A stretch of DNA of 64,000 nt. Source: Linnemannia schmuckeri. Lineage: Eukaryota; Mortierellomycota; Mortierellomycetes; Mortierellales; Mortierellaceae. The position numbers and the translations under genes were made by a program. This document shows, in pieces, positions 34,568 through 46,918 of the stretch; position 1 is the stretch's first letter; each line of letters opens with the position of its first letter. The stretch is taken from NCBI GenBank assembly GCA_029449235.1, contig JANATG010000019.1:992001-1056000 (forward strand), read 5' to 3'. The notes under the pieces are model-generated. The model saw only the letters and a program-made list of their open reading frames with translations. It was not told the DNA's origin and searched no databases.

Positions 34568-35110
34568 TGTTGGGTGTGTGCTCACAACCGCAGGCTGGGA
34601 CCGTCTTTTTTCCAAGTCGTCCTCGTTTTCTTGAATGGGCGATTCGGTTCAGTCAGGGAAATGTGCGAGAGCACGGTTGCGGAATGGAGAAAGAAAGGAA
34701 ATGAGGAAGGAGAGAGAGAGAGAGAAAGAGGGAGTGTGTTGTGTGTGAGAAGAGTGGAAGGGAGAGTAAGCTATAGGAATGAAGAGGAGAGAAGGAATAC
34801 TGGTGAAAGAAAAGTGCGGAGTAAGGTAAGTAAAATAAAAAAAAAGTCCCCATGCAAAGACGACCAAAAGGGTCGCCCAAAAGGGTCTGCACTGCTCTGC
34901 TGATTCCGCACGTGACTTATACAAAAGCATTCATGCATGGGATGCTTGGGCCTATCCAGTGTGGCTCGTCCTCGTAATTCGTAATAGTGACCGACTAGGA
35001 CCAAGAGTGTCAATACCATCTCTCCTTATTGCTCATATTTTGAACAAGCCAGCAGCCCCTCATCTCTCTCCTCTCAGTACAGCATACTTATTGCATTTTA
35101 ATTGAACTCC
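34568..35110. other. Intergenic between LRR gene and PGAP1-type gene
   Basis: Holds the LRR gene's upstream region, with GA-rich repeats at 34700-34760, and the 3' flank of the inositol-deacylase gene. A short duplicated AAAGGGTC motif near 34865-34888 was seen. No gene was supported. Confidence 0.5.
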
Positions 35111-38100
35111 CTAGTCTTGTTTCGTATGAGGTTGACCGCCGGACTTCGAGAAGATCTTCCCCTCCAAAACCCTCCAAGGGGCCGACTCCACAAACCTCAA
35201 CACCAACAGACACGAGATCCACAACCGCGTCAAAAAGTAAATCTGCCAGCTATACCGCACTCCAAACACGATCAGGTACCCCACCATCGTATCCAGCATC
35301 AACACGGGTACCGAAAACCTATACACAAAAATCAGACATAAGGTGCCAATAAATTTGCAGCTACTAAAACCAGAGGCAGATCTTTCGCGGTCATGCCATT
35401 GCACACGAGAGAATCTTACCTCTTGCAGGACGCAATATCCACAGAGAAGCCGTGACTCAGGCCCTCGACAAAGATCAGGAACGGCAAGACATAATCCACA
35501 CGATGGTCGCTGTTAAAGGACTTGAACCAGCCAATTGCGAAGTTCCGAATCCAGACCATCAACGCAGGGACACAGAACGGCAGCAAGAAGAAGAACATCA
35601 CCAGGATCGACATGGTAAAGTGGAATCGGTTCCAAGCCACAGTTATCTCCAAAGAAGCAGAAGAAGAGGGTGCAGAGACTGGTTGCTGTCGAGCGTAGTT
35701 GAGAGCACGTGCGTTGATCCAGATTAGCCAGAGAAGAGTGGCAGTGAACGCGAACTGATAGGGCACCACAAAAAGCACCAATACGGACATAATTGTCAGC
35801 ATGATCACTCTTTGAGTCATGCTATATGAACGATGAGTGGCGTAGCATTAGACCTTTTCATTGAACTTTACGTTGAATGTTTCTGCTGCACGCCACAAAC
35901 GAAACAAGCACGCTTTTTACCTTGTGGAGTTCCTGAAACCGTCGCCAGCACTGCCTTTCGTCAACAGCGTGACAGCCTTGACGATCGTGTTCAACAGTAT
36001 CCAAACAAACGCGACAATGCCAACGGCCACCTGGAAGAACACCGGCGCCAGAAACCAAAAGAACGCATCGTTAGCTCCCAACAGCGCATCACCAAACCAC
36101 TGGCCCGAGTACCGCCACCAGAGACGACTGCCCGCCACGGTCAGTTTTGACGAGCCTGCCAATGACGACCCCTGTAAGCTCGAAATGGCTTCAGACCCGA
36201 TATCAACAGCTGTTCTCGGGTTCAAATGCTGAAGCATAGAGATTGCCGCCAAAAGAACTGAGAATTGCCAAAACGTCGACCGGATCAGCAATGACAGAGA
36301 CTCGCCAAAGGGCATAAAATGACCTGTCCGGCTCCACCCTTGAATTTGAGCCCTTAAAGTCAAGACAACCGCCAGGAACGTGAACACCAAGACAACCATC
36401 CTGTACCGAATGACAACTTTTCCAAGGCTTCCGTACTTGTCGACCTTCAATATGAACGACAATGGTTCAGGGCATGTGGGGTCCATCCAGAATCGGAGCT
36501 CAACTCCGTTGTTCCCGCCTAGCTGGATCTTGTCAAAGTAAGGGAGATCACCGTGAAAGTTGATGTCGACTCCAGATGCCTTGCCGGCAATGTTGACAGA
36601 GTATTTGTCTTCGTGCATCGCCCAACTTGACTGCCTCATCATAGGAACGAACCTTTGACCTATAAATTGAAGGTGGAACATCATGTCAGTTCAGAAGTTC
36701 TCAAGGCTACTTTGTAACGGCAGGTATGAGTTAGTAGCTCCTAAGAATTACCTTTACAGCCAATTCTGTTCACTTTAAGGTTATAGGCGAGTAGACTGCT
36801 GTCCATGTTTGGCAGGCTGATCGTCGATACCATTGATGGCCTCTCCGGGAATTTGTTCCGCTTCAGTCCATCACGCAACAGACCTACATATCCAACGAAT
36901 AACTTAAGAGCGTGTTAGCACATGCAACGAGAAAACATTAACGAATATATCGTTTTTATCGAATGAAATAAAATGTTTACCTAGGGTAGTAGTCTCGATG
37001 ACTTCCCGGTGAACAGCCTCCTTGCTAAACTCGGCCAGTAAGAATCCAGGCTCAGCGTACTGTCGACCACGATCTAAAACCACCAGAAAGGGATACCCAA
37101 CAAGCTCTTTCGCCTGCTTCTGGACGAACCGGAACTCCCGTGCGGTGTAATATTCCCCTGTAAATAATGGCATCGTCGAAGACTCGGTAGAGGCAGGGAT
37201 GGGGACAAAGATCAACTTGTCACTCTTGCACGACAAAGCCTGTGGTTTTTGTGATTCCGGTGATGAAGCAAGGTACTTGCAAACAAGAACGTCCAGGCGG
37301 CTGCTCTGTCCAAGCGCGTGATCTGTCAGCAAGGCGATTACGCCTGGAGAGTCCGACGATTGCGGTAGCGCCATGACAAAAAGATGTGGCGTAGTAGATT
37401 GTGCGTTATAGGTTGGCGGTGGAAATGCCCATGTTGCGTCTGTTTCTACGAATGTATGCTCAAAGTTTGATAACGACAGAGTCTGTTCACCTATTACACC
37501 AAAGAGCTTAAATGTTAGTAGACGAAACTTTCCCGCTCCCACGTCTGTTGAATTTGTCATCGATGCACTCATAATCTGAGTCGACCTACTGTGCGCTGCT
37601 GCCGCTGAGGCACGAGATGCATGCTCCTCAGCTCCTGTCAAGAACCGCCGTCGAAAGATTTTCATCCGCTCACCAAGAGGCTTGACCTGATCAGCCCTCC
37701 TAGCGTCCACAACGTCCACCAACGCCTTTCCAATAACCATCGCGACCTGATTGCACCACAGGACCGACAGGTGATCTGTTCCAACCCAAGCATGAGGGAT
37801 CGAAGACGTGAATACCGAAAATCCATGACTCTGCGGGACAAGGTGATGAATGTTCCCTGAATCGCTGTTGACGGTGATGTCCAGGTTGCCTCCCATGATC
37901 GACACTAACGACACACTCGCAAGTGGTGAGTGTGGGGTGTGGAACCCATGGGTCCAGAAATCCTCGATCTTGTCGTATGCGGCCGAGATCCTGTCGTTGA
38001 GCGCGATGGGTGGGATCATGTGAGGCGTCGCCACTGTGAGGATCGAATGGACTGACCCTTGGATATAGTTGTCTGTCGTAAAAATCGAACGGGCGACGAT

Positions 38101-39079
38101 CCCGCCCATACTGTGACCAATGATTAGTACGGAAGTGGGCCTTGGCAGTTCAGGATCTCTATTGTCGTTGTCGGCGTATAATGAGAGGATATAAGCGATA
38201 ACCTCGTTGGCGTAATGGGCTTGGTCCTGAAGTAGTTGTCCATGGAACGCCGAGAACTCCTCGTTGAGATCGACTGTGAAGAAGTCAATGGGTTTAGATC
38301 CCGCGGCGCGACTGCCCTGTTCGCGAGGGAGAGTCTCGTAATAGTACCTCGCAGCCTCCTTTGCCATCGACCGCACTTGCTTCGCACTTCCTGCATTTCC
38401 TGGAATAAACAGCGCAGGCACCCCCGTCGGCCGGATCTGTACACACTCAGGTGACGAAAAAAGTAAACGCGTAAGAGAAATGAGGGATATATGCGAGACT
38501 TGCAGCACCCGATCTAAATTGACGCTTCAAACGAAACACTAGTTGTAAACTAAAACAACTCACCTTGACAGATTTGTCGACAGCCCATTCAGTCGACCCG
38601 ATCTGTGTGACCAAACTCGAACCGATGTTGATGTGATTTAGTGGGGAGAGAAGAGGGTCGTCATAGTCACCGTCCCTGTACAACAGTAGGTTGTATTTTC
38701 CCGCGTATCGCGTCATTGTCTTATCGAAGCCCAGGATTCTATAATAGATCGGCTGCATGTAAGTCATGATACAGCCCTTGGGATCCAATTGATGGTTGAA
38801 GCTCGAATGGATCACACAGGTAAGGATGATGGCTGAGAAGACGAGGAGTGACGCGAGAAAGGGTGAACATCCGTACGTGGCTGTCCTGTAAGGGGTTGCA
38901 GTTGTTGTGGTTGTTCCTGGAGATGGCTCATGATGTGATGTGCTTGGGGTGGAGAAAAGAGTGGAAGGAGAAGTAGAAAGAGCGTTTTCTTTCTCTTTTG
39001 TCGTTGACTGCTGTTGTTGTGGTGGTAGCGGCGGTGGATGAGTAGCGAGTCCTAAAGGATGAGTTGCTGGTCCCGACAT
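35111..39079 (-). CDS. BST1: GPI inositol-deacylase (Bst1/PGAP1 family)
   Basis: Six exons: 39079-38564, 38436-36981, 36883-36752, 36659-35921, 35821-35420 and 35318-35111, giving 1150 aa with consistent phases. The enzyme removes the inositol-linked acyl chain from GPI anchors in the ER, which is needed for efficient exit of GPI proteins. An N-terminal cytosolic tail precedes a membrane segment (SPFLASLLVFSAIILTCV). The lumenal lipase domain has VPALFIPGNAGSAKQVRS and the nucleophile elbow GHSMGG (Ser about residue 281). The C-terminal third has several membrane spans, including VVLVFTFLAVVLTL, FFQVAVGIVAFVWILL and LILVMFFFLLPFCVPAL-like helices. An in-frame ATG at 39139 would add 20 residues. 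The family identification is firm. Confidence 0.92.
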
Positions 39080-39633
39080 GATGCGTGTGAAAAAAAAGTC
39101 GAAGAGAGTGTGGGGAGAATAAGGGAAAGCAGCGAACATTGCCTATTGGCAGTCACGTCGACTTGAGTGGGAAAACTGATTTGCCACCAAACATTTCTGT
39201 TGATGAGCAACAACAATGTCCCTGGAAGAGAAAAGAAGAAACAGCGCCCTACTTCAACCCACGTTCGAAGATCCGGGGTAATATACCATGGTAGACCACA
39301 TGGTCAAAACAATCGTCGTCATAGTTCTGGGAGGATAACTGAAATATATATTGACAGGTGGTGCTAGAAGAGAAAGAAGGCTAGCTAGAAAACTCTATTC
39401 TATGGTATGGACAAGCTAAGTTACTACAAACGACAAGGGAAAAGGATAGGGAAAGGGACGAGAGAAAACTGAACAAAAACGAACAATAGACAAAAGGCAG
39501 GGGTATATGACTGGCTTGGGAAAGCAAGTATTGACATCATGAGTGCGAGCGTTGCACAATCGGGAGGTTGATTGGATTGACATCTTGAACGTGTCCAAAG
39601 GTCAAAGAAGGGTCAGGGGTAAGCTACTATTTT
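39080..39633. other. Intergenic, promoter side of BST1
   Basis: No supported gene. It holds the upstream region of BST1 and the 3' flank of the small minus-strand gene ending at 39634. Confidence 0.5.
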
Positions 39634-40025
39634 TTAGACCCAGACTCGACTGTCGACATCAGTAAACTTGTCGCCTAAAAGTGATGAAGAAGCGTGTCAA
39701 AAGAAAGAAGATGTGAGTAAATTATGACCAGTTATAAAAAAAAAAAACGTTCGACTTGCAGCAGTATGCACCGTGCCACGCAGCACTAAAGAAGTCTGAA
39801 AAAGGTAGGCTACAACGCACCATCATAGAATCCCTTGACAAAGGCGTCCAACTCAGGGTGCTCATCACCATCGATAGCATTGGCAGGACGACCGTTGGCC
39901 TGTGGGCTCGAGTTTCCGTCACCGTTATTCGTGCCGGCAAGACCGCGGGGGCCGTTCTGTTCGGAGGATTGAGAGGCGGTGGTAGCAGAGGAGTCACGAC
40001 CAGTGTTACCCAATGGAGCAGTCAT
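39634..40025 (-). CDS. 81-aa hydrophilic protein with terminal mini-exon
   Basis: ATG at 40025 opens an Asn/Ser/Gly-rich chain ending in a more ordered patch (HPELDAFVKGFYDG). Unspliced, it stops at 39810 after 71 residues. Splicing at GTGCGT (exon end 39821) to a TTTTAG acceptor (exon start 39674) replaces the last two residues by DKFTDVDSRVWV and a stop, giving 81 aa in phase. The added segment is compositionally like a conserved acidic C-terminus, which is why I prefer the spliced form. A TATA box lies ~600 bp upstream with a CT-rich leader (sense strand). No family is recognised. Confidence 0.5.
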
Positions 40026-40106
40026 CTTGTATGTATATGTATGTATTGTTGATGTGGAGAGTGCGGGAGAGGTAGTAGCTGAGAGCGCTTAGTTGGAGGC
40101 TGTGTG

Positions 40107-40420
40107 TTGTTGTTGTTGTTGTTGGGGTATGTGAGAGTGTTGGTGTTGTTGAGAGATGAAAAATCGGGTTCTGCTAGTTGTGTGAGAAAGAGATGATGGA
40201 AACAAATGAAAAAAGAGAGGATGGAACGTGGAGAGGGCCGAGTATTTATGTCGACTTGTGGAGATTGAGGCGAAGATTTGAACGAGAGAAGGACGAAGAA
40301 GGACGGCGAAGAAATAAAGAGGATGACAGTAATATTAACTGCAAGGTGTTGTTGTTGCTGTTGCTGCTTTCGATGATGATGATGATGATGTTGGGGGGCT
40401 GTTCACTTGTTTAATTGCTG
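40107..40420. repeat. Trinucleotide repeats in a 5' leader
   Basis: A TGT array near 40108-40121, TTG/CTG units near 40347-40367 and a GAT array near 40374-40390 lie in the presumed leader of the 81-aa gene. Confidence 0.7.
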
Positions 40421-40627
40421 CTGCTCTCGAGATCGGTCGCTCTTTTTGGTGTTGTAATATAACTGTTTGTTTGTGTTGAGAGTGGTGTGGGGGAAGAGCA
40501 AGAAGAATAAGAGAAAAGAAGGAGTGAGAGAAAGAAGTTGTTGTTGAAAGAGAAGACGAGAGAAAGAAAGAAAAGAGAGATGAGATGGAGAGGAGAATTC
40601 TTTTTTTGAGCAAAAAAGGGTTCGCTC

Positions 40628-40634
40628 TTTTATA
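40628..40634 (-). promoter_or_regulatory. TATA box
   Basis: TATAAAA on the minus strand. It faces the 81-aa gene across a ~570-bp leader that is strongly CT-rich in the sense direction and carries trinucleotide repeats. Confidence 0.45.
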
Positions 40635-40639
40635 TGAAA

Positions 40640-43600
40640 AGTTGAGAGGAGTGGAAAGAAGAGAGCAATTAGGAGGTGGTCCCTGGATCATTCTACGAGG
40701 GACAGTGGATGAATGAAAGGGCATTGAATACCTTCCAAGTTAATGATTGAGTATAGTGAAGAGTAAAGACTGAATTGAATCAATAAACAAAAAGAAAGAA
40801 GCGAAAATTGGCCACCAAAAGGGAAGACAATATGTTTGTTTACTATGTGATGTTATCTGTTGTGGTGTTGTCGCATTCGACCCTTGTTGTACTCAAACAG
40901 CCAAATAAAAAAAAAAATAAAAAAAAAGGCACTTTGACCTTTTTGAGGAAGAGAGGGAGAGCGCGAAGGGAGAACGAGAATGGGCTTACTTTTTCGCGTT
41001 GTTTCTTCTTGTTGCAGGACAACGACTTGCATCGTTTTGACCCCATGACCACCGTTGTATACACTCATTCATTCATTCATTCATATTATGCTAATGCTTA
41101 GCATGGGCCGTAATTCCGGTGAGAAAACCGAGGGAACCTGTCGCTTCTTCACTTACGTTGCATACATTTGCTATTGTTTTTGTTTGGACTTTGTCGGTCT
41201 CGTCAGTGCTGTCAGTCTGGAAGATAAACAACATTGACTTTTTTTCGGTCGTGTTACAATCGTCCTGAACGAGACAGCCTCCAACCCCTCCCCCTTCCAC
41301 TTCCCCCTGTCCCCTCGCCCCCTCTGTCCAATGTGTCCATGCCTCGTTCCTTCTTTCTACGCATCCTCCCATCATCTCTTACCCCCTTCCCTTTCTCCTT
41401 CTCATCCCACTTCCTCCCTGCCTACCCCTGAACACAACACGCTAGCACCCATGCACAAACAAATTTACCTCGCCCAATTCTCCATCTCTCTCTCTTCATC
41501 TCTTTTTTGCACACATCTTCAATTGCTGTGACAAAAATGAAAAGAGAGAAGGAGGATGGGAGGATAAGAAAAGAAAATGTCGAATGAAGTCATGCTTGTG
41601 CTATTCATCCTTTTTTTCTCTCGTCGATGACTCTTGACGAGAATAGGATGTTCCTTTCTACCCCTACTTTCTCGTTCGGCCCCCTGAAGTAATAAGACTA
41701 AAAAAAAAACACCAAAAGTAGATGCTCGTCGCTTATTTTTGATTGAGCGATGTGCGAAGAAAAAAGATGGAATATCAAAAAACAAGGTTTATTATTGAAC
41801 ATGGCGAAAATCCATACCTCGTTGTCGTCGCGAAGGGACTAGACAAGCTCTCTCTATTTCGTTCTCTCGCTTCGCTCACGTCTTTGCTCTTTTTTGAGAG
41901 GATTGCCTCAGCAGGGGTAGAGTGTGGATGTGAATGCGAATGTGGATGCGATTTGGATGGATTCATTTATTCTCCTTGGTTAGTGGAATGAGTTATGCAA
42001 GAGAGAGACAGAAAGAGGCAAGAGAAGTGAGTGGGGGAATAGATGAAGGCGAAGAGTGGACAGAAATGCTCCGGCGAAGGAAAATTAATACATACAACGA
42101 CAAACGACGAGAACGAGAACGAGGGTGGATGGACAAAACGAAAATAAAAAAAGGGTCATACATCATCCTTTTCCTCGTTTCATTACTCTCTCACCCTCTC
42201 ACTCGCTCGATCGTTTTTCGTTTTTCGTTTTTTTTTTTTTTTTTTTTTTTGAAGCCCCTTAGTAACTTCGGTTAGTGTCATTATTATCATCGTCAGGATC
42301 GAGGTCAATAAATCGCATTCTGGATCGTCCCCTTTTGCTATTCGAGACCCCTTTGTGATTGACAGACCACCCACATTTCATTTCATTCATCTCACTGTGC
42401 TATTTTTTCCCTATCGCTCGCCTCAATCCCACCCTGCCCCTGCAGAATTGGAGGTTTGGTGTAGACCTTCTCTATGTCTTTTTTTTTTCCCTTTCCTTTT
42501 CATACATTTAGAAATTGAGCATCTATTTTCGAAAATAACGAGAAGGGCCTGGTTCATTTGAACTCATGGCTCACTTTTTTTCCATTACCTACTTGTACCT
42601 AGTTGCCATGCTATTGTTATGCAAAAACACTACTTTCTGTTTTATTCATCGATGGGCGCAGTTCCCAGTCTTAAAGACATAGGGCTGGTTTTTTTGTATG
42701 TGTGAGACTGGGCGTAAATAATACAAAAACGCCAACCGAAAGCGAGTAACTAACGCCTCAGCACCTATTTGAAAAAGAATTAACCCAGGTCCCTGGATGA
42801 CAAAGCGGGGGACGAGGGTAAGAAAAAGTGTTCATGGTAAAGTTTTGATTAGAGGAAAAGACATTTCAGACCAGACACTGATAGCGTCTATCCCGATGGA
42901 TGTCAAAAAATAGGGTGATGATTTAGTGAGAGGGAGTGAAAGTGTTACTGTGCTCCCCCTTCTGGCCCTTCTCACCCTTCTCTCAATCGATCGCTCGGTA
43001 CGTTATCTCCACACAATTCTCCCGCCCTTGTTGTTCTTCATATCTATCCTCCTGTCTGACTCGTCATATCCTTACCTCCCTTTCCTTCACTCCCTATCGC
43101 ACATTTCAATCCCCCTATGACCTCTTACCCTCTTCACCCTTAACTCAAATCCATAATTCGGCGAATTCTCAAATAGGTCTTACAAGACACCGGCTACATT
43201 CATGACTCTTCTACTCCACTCCCTTAGTCCATCCAGTCCACAGCTGAGTAATTAAGAGAGAGTTCTTGACCACATGGCCAGTGTTTGAAACCAGATTTGC
43301 AAAAACCACAAAATTTGTGACAAGACAAAGAGAAGAGGGGTTAAATTAGCCCTCCTCGGAGTATGAACACAAAAAAATAGAAAGATTCAGCTCACAGATG
43401 TTTGCCACGCACGATGCACGTAATGTTACCATCCACGCCACGCCTTGTTATTCACCCCTTTCCTCGTCCCTGATGGGCATAGCCATAGGCATAAACGTGA
43501 ATGAGGAAATGAGCACAAAGAAAGGGGGTAGAGAGGTAGGAAGCAAGGGAGGCTTCCCGCGGGCTTAAAGCCAAAAAAAAAACAGTATCATTACAGAAAA

Positions 43601-46600
43601 AAGGGGGGAGACAAGGGAGGGATGAGGCGGAGAAATATCTACAAAAACGCGTGTCAGTACACAAAAAAAGCGTGGCAAATGGGTCTGCGCCAAGTTATAA
43701 TTACTCGACCATCCATTTTTTTTTGGATTGCCGAGAGAGTTTCTATGTCAAAAACTGGGGGGATTAAGGAATGAAAAGGGCTGCGGTAATGAGAATGAGT
43801 TTGGAGTAACACGGAGAATACGCCGTAGTTGATCCCTCCTAAACGCTACTTAACATCCTTCTTCTTCCCTTCATCTTCATCCTAGACCAAACCGAGTAGG
43901 GAGGTATAGTAACAGAGATGAAGGTGGCGTAATTGCATACTTCGTAAATAGGGATCATGTCCATGTGAAAAATGCGAAGTAGAAGAGTCCAAGGCGTAGA
44001 GTTTGTCAGTCAGCCAGCCCCATCAATTGAATCAGAAGGCTTTATACTTTTGGCTTTTGGCTAGTTACATCATTCGCGAGACCAAAAACGTAACGCGCGG
44101 CGTCTCTCCAGAAAAAAACGAGGGTGATCGATGAGTTGGGGACGAGTAAAGCGACCAAACACCAAACATACATGGACAGTGAATAATGCCAAGGGCTAGC
44201 AGGGTAAGCCTAGCTTCAAACAGGGTCAGGGAGTTGAAAATAGTGAAGCGAAGATACGAAGGAGAGAAAGAACTGGAAAGAGGAAACAAGGACCCCGTGG
44301 TCCGAAACTGAGCCCACCCCTGAACCTTTTTTCTTTTCGCCCTTTTTCCCTACTTGTTTTTTTTTGTTGTTGTTTCCTTCCTTAAGTTACGGCAAGTACT
44401 TTTCGGTCTTGCGGAGTGTTCGCCGTAATACATTGCGATGCGGGTTGACATAGAGTAGATGCATGTACATGGCCATGTAGTTTTGGAAGAGATGGGATGG
44501 CGGAATTGAATGAATGGGTGGAAGGAAAACAAACGGACAAGTGCCCTTCGCCATGGCAAAAATAACATCGACAACATGAAAGGAATTCAGACGGAAGATC
44601 ATGTTTTCATTTTTCTTCTGTTGATACGCGTCAAAAAAAATGTATATTGGAAAGAAAAGGGCTGAAGGTATCAGATGTGCAGAGAAGGTGGTAGTTTTAT
44701 TGTTTGCTTGTGTTCAAGAAGGAGGACCATTAACAACTTCCTTCACAAAACACAATGAAAACATTTTCGAAAACAAGAAAAAACGCTAAATAAAAGGCGC
44801 GGAAAAGAGAAGGCGAAGTCACCTCAAACCAGCCAGTTCAAACAAAACCGCGGAATGGTAGAGCGTGGATGACGATGACCAAAACAAAGACCAGTGCGTC
44901 CGTTTATGTGCAAACACTTCGCCTATCGGTGTTGTTTTTTTCGGCGTCTTTCTGATTCTTTTTTGACACACTCTGCCACTTCCAATTATTCATATCCTAC
45001 TCAACGAATGCCTCGAATCCCTTCCCCTTGGCAAAGTTGTTATTCTTAGTTAGCACAGAGAATGGGATGCAGGTCCACTTCTTTTTTTCTTTGTTCCTGT
45101 GACCTGACTTGACATGGCATGGCCTGACAGAGTTGTGAGCCCTAGCCTTTCGCTCTTGGTCGACTTCTCGTTTTTTTTCCCCTAATGCAAGAAAATGGGC
45201 CCATGGTCGGTCGGTCCGTCCATCCATCAAATTTTTTGCTCAAAAAAAATCTGCGAGGAGAAAAGTGAGCTCTTCCTTTCTTTCCCAATTTTTTTTCCCA
45301 AAGCTCAGATTGCTCCTTGTGGGGAGAAGAGTAGTAACGATGGAAAAAGAGGAATAGAACGAGCGAAGAGGTAGACGAGAGAGTGGGAGAAAAAAGGGCA
45401 GGGGTTTTGTTGACCACACTAACCTATTCATTAATCTATTTCTCTCTATTTTTCCCCTACTACCCCTGAGATCGGCATAAAGTGCATTGGGCTAGTTCAC
45501 GGCACGATGAGCCGAGGGCTGGAAAAAAGTACAGTACACAAAAAAAATGATCGGGATCTTTTGGACAAAGAGTAAGGTGGAGGGCAGTGGAAGAAGAAAA
45601 GCAGAGCAAAGCACTATAAGCAAGGTTTGGCCATGAATGGATGGAGCATGGAGCGAAGGTGGTTAAACTTCGACTCTAGGCAAAAAAACTGACCCATGGT
45701 TGAATTGGATGGGCTTTGGGAGGAAATGGCGTAATAGTCACGGAAATTCTCCTATGCACCACTCTCTCTGCACTTTTTTATTTTCTTCCCCACGCATTCG
45801 TCTGTGCCATCGACTATCATGGAACGACTCCTAGAGACTTCACTGCTTTTCTATCAATTGAGAACCCGCATTCTTCTACAGCACCTTCTTCTTTACTTTT
45901 CTTCAACGCGCTACGATATCAATTTAACTCCCACCTGAGAGGAAGCAAAGTTACAAAGGGAAACGCGTCACGTCATAATGTAACCTTCCCTTCTTCCCAT
46001 TTGAGTTGAGTGGGGTGTCTGGACCGTGTTGTTTATTGTCTATCCCGCACCTCTTCGCAAAAAACAAGGTTTTCTAAATGCGTCGTCATCATCCTCTTAC
46101 TAGTCCCCAATTGACCTAAAGACCTGGAACACAAGAAAATTCACTTGGTGCTGTGGGCCAGATTCTCCTCCGATCGCATTCTTGTTAGTCTTTGACAATT
46201 AGGGAAAAAAACAGAAGCTCACGTTCATCAATGTCAATGTCTATATCAATGTCAATGAGCCCTTCATTGTGTGGGGAAAACGATCCAAAGAGTGTGTCAG
46301 GTATCGTCGACGGCGGCATGGGGTTGTGTCATTGTGTTGTTCGTTGTTTTTTTTTTGTTTGTTCTGTTCCTGATGTCACGGTCCAGAGTGAGTCTGAGTC
46401 CCCCACAACAATAAAAGCACAGACAACCTTTCTTTTTCTCGTCGGCTATATACTTTTTTTTCCTTGGTCTCGATGTGAAAAGCACCAAACAAGACCGCTG
46501 AGCCCATACTTTTTGCTGTTTATTCTTGTCTCAGCACCCTTGGCCGCCGTTTTTTTTTGGAACCGAACTGCCTTACCTCTGTCTTGCGTGTCTTGAATCC

Positions 46601-46918
46601 ATAGAACGGTAGTGAATCAGGAAAGTACAGGAAAGCCTTGCCTGTGCTTTGGCGCCGTACCTTTTTTTGGATGCATGGATGGGTAATCATATAGTGAGAG
46701 GGACAGGGATAGGCAGTTGGCGCAAGGTCCTCCTCTTCTCGTTTGCATAACATCCATCTTGCATATCTTCAAACAGCACGCTAACACTCTAACACACAGG
46801 CACAAAACGTTACTTTTTCCATACATTTTTTCAAATGTCAAACATATGCTATGCAAAGGAGAAAAGAAAAAAAGGGGAGAGTCCTATGTGCTAATAAAAG
46901 CCTAATTGCTTATCACTG
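40640..46918. other. Large low-complexity intergenic region
   Basis: More than 6 kb without a supported gene on either strand. It has alternating purine- and pyrimidine-rich blocks, a CATT array near 41067-41083, a long T-run near 42230-42251, Cys-coding TGTGGATG repeats near 41924-41962 and many A or T runs. Open frames are short, mostly lack ATG or are composition-driven. A 71-codon ATG frame at 44602-44387 (minus) is the least repetitive but has no family likeness. Confidence 0.5.

Noticed and set aside
44387..44602. 71-codon ATG frame on the minus strand in the gene desert
   Set aside because: Not low-complexity, but no signal peptide, domain, promoter or splice evidence supports it.
45716..46009. 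97-codon plus-strand frame
   Set aside because: Begins at a TTG with no in-frame ATG and no recognisable content.
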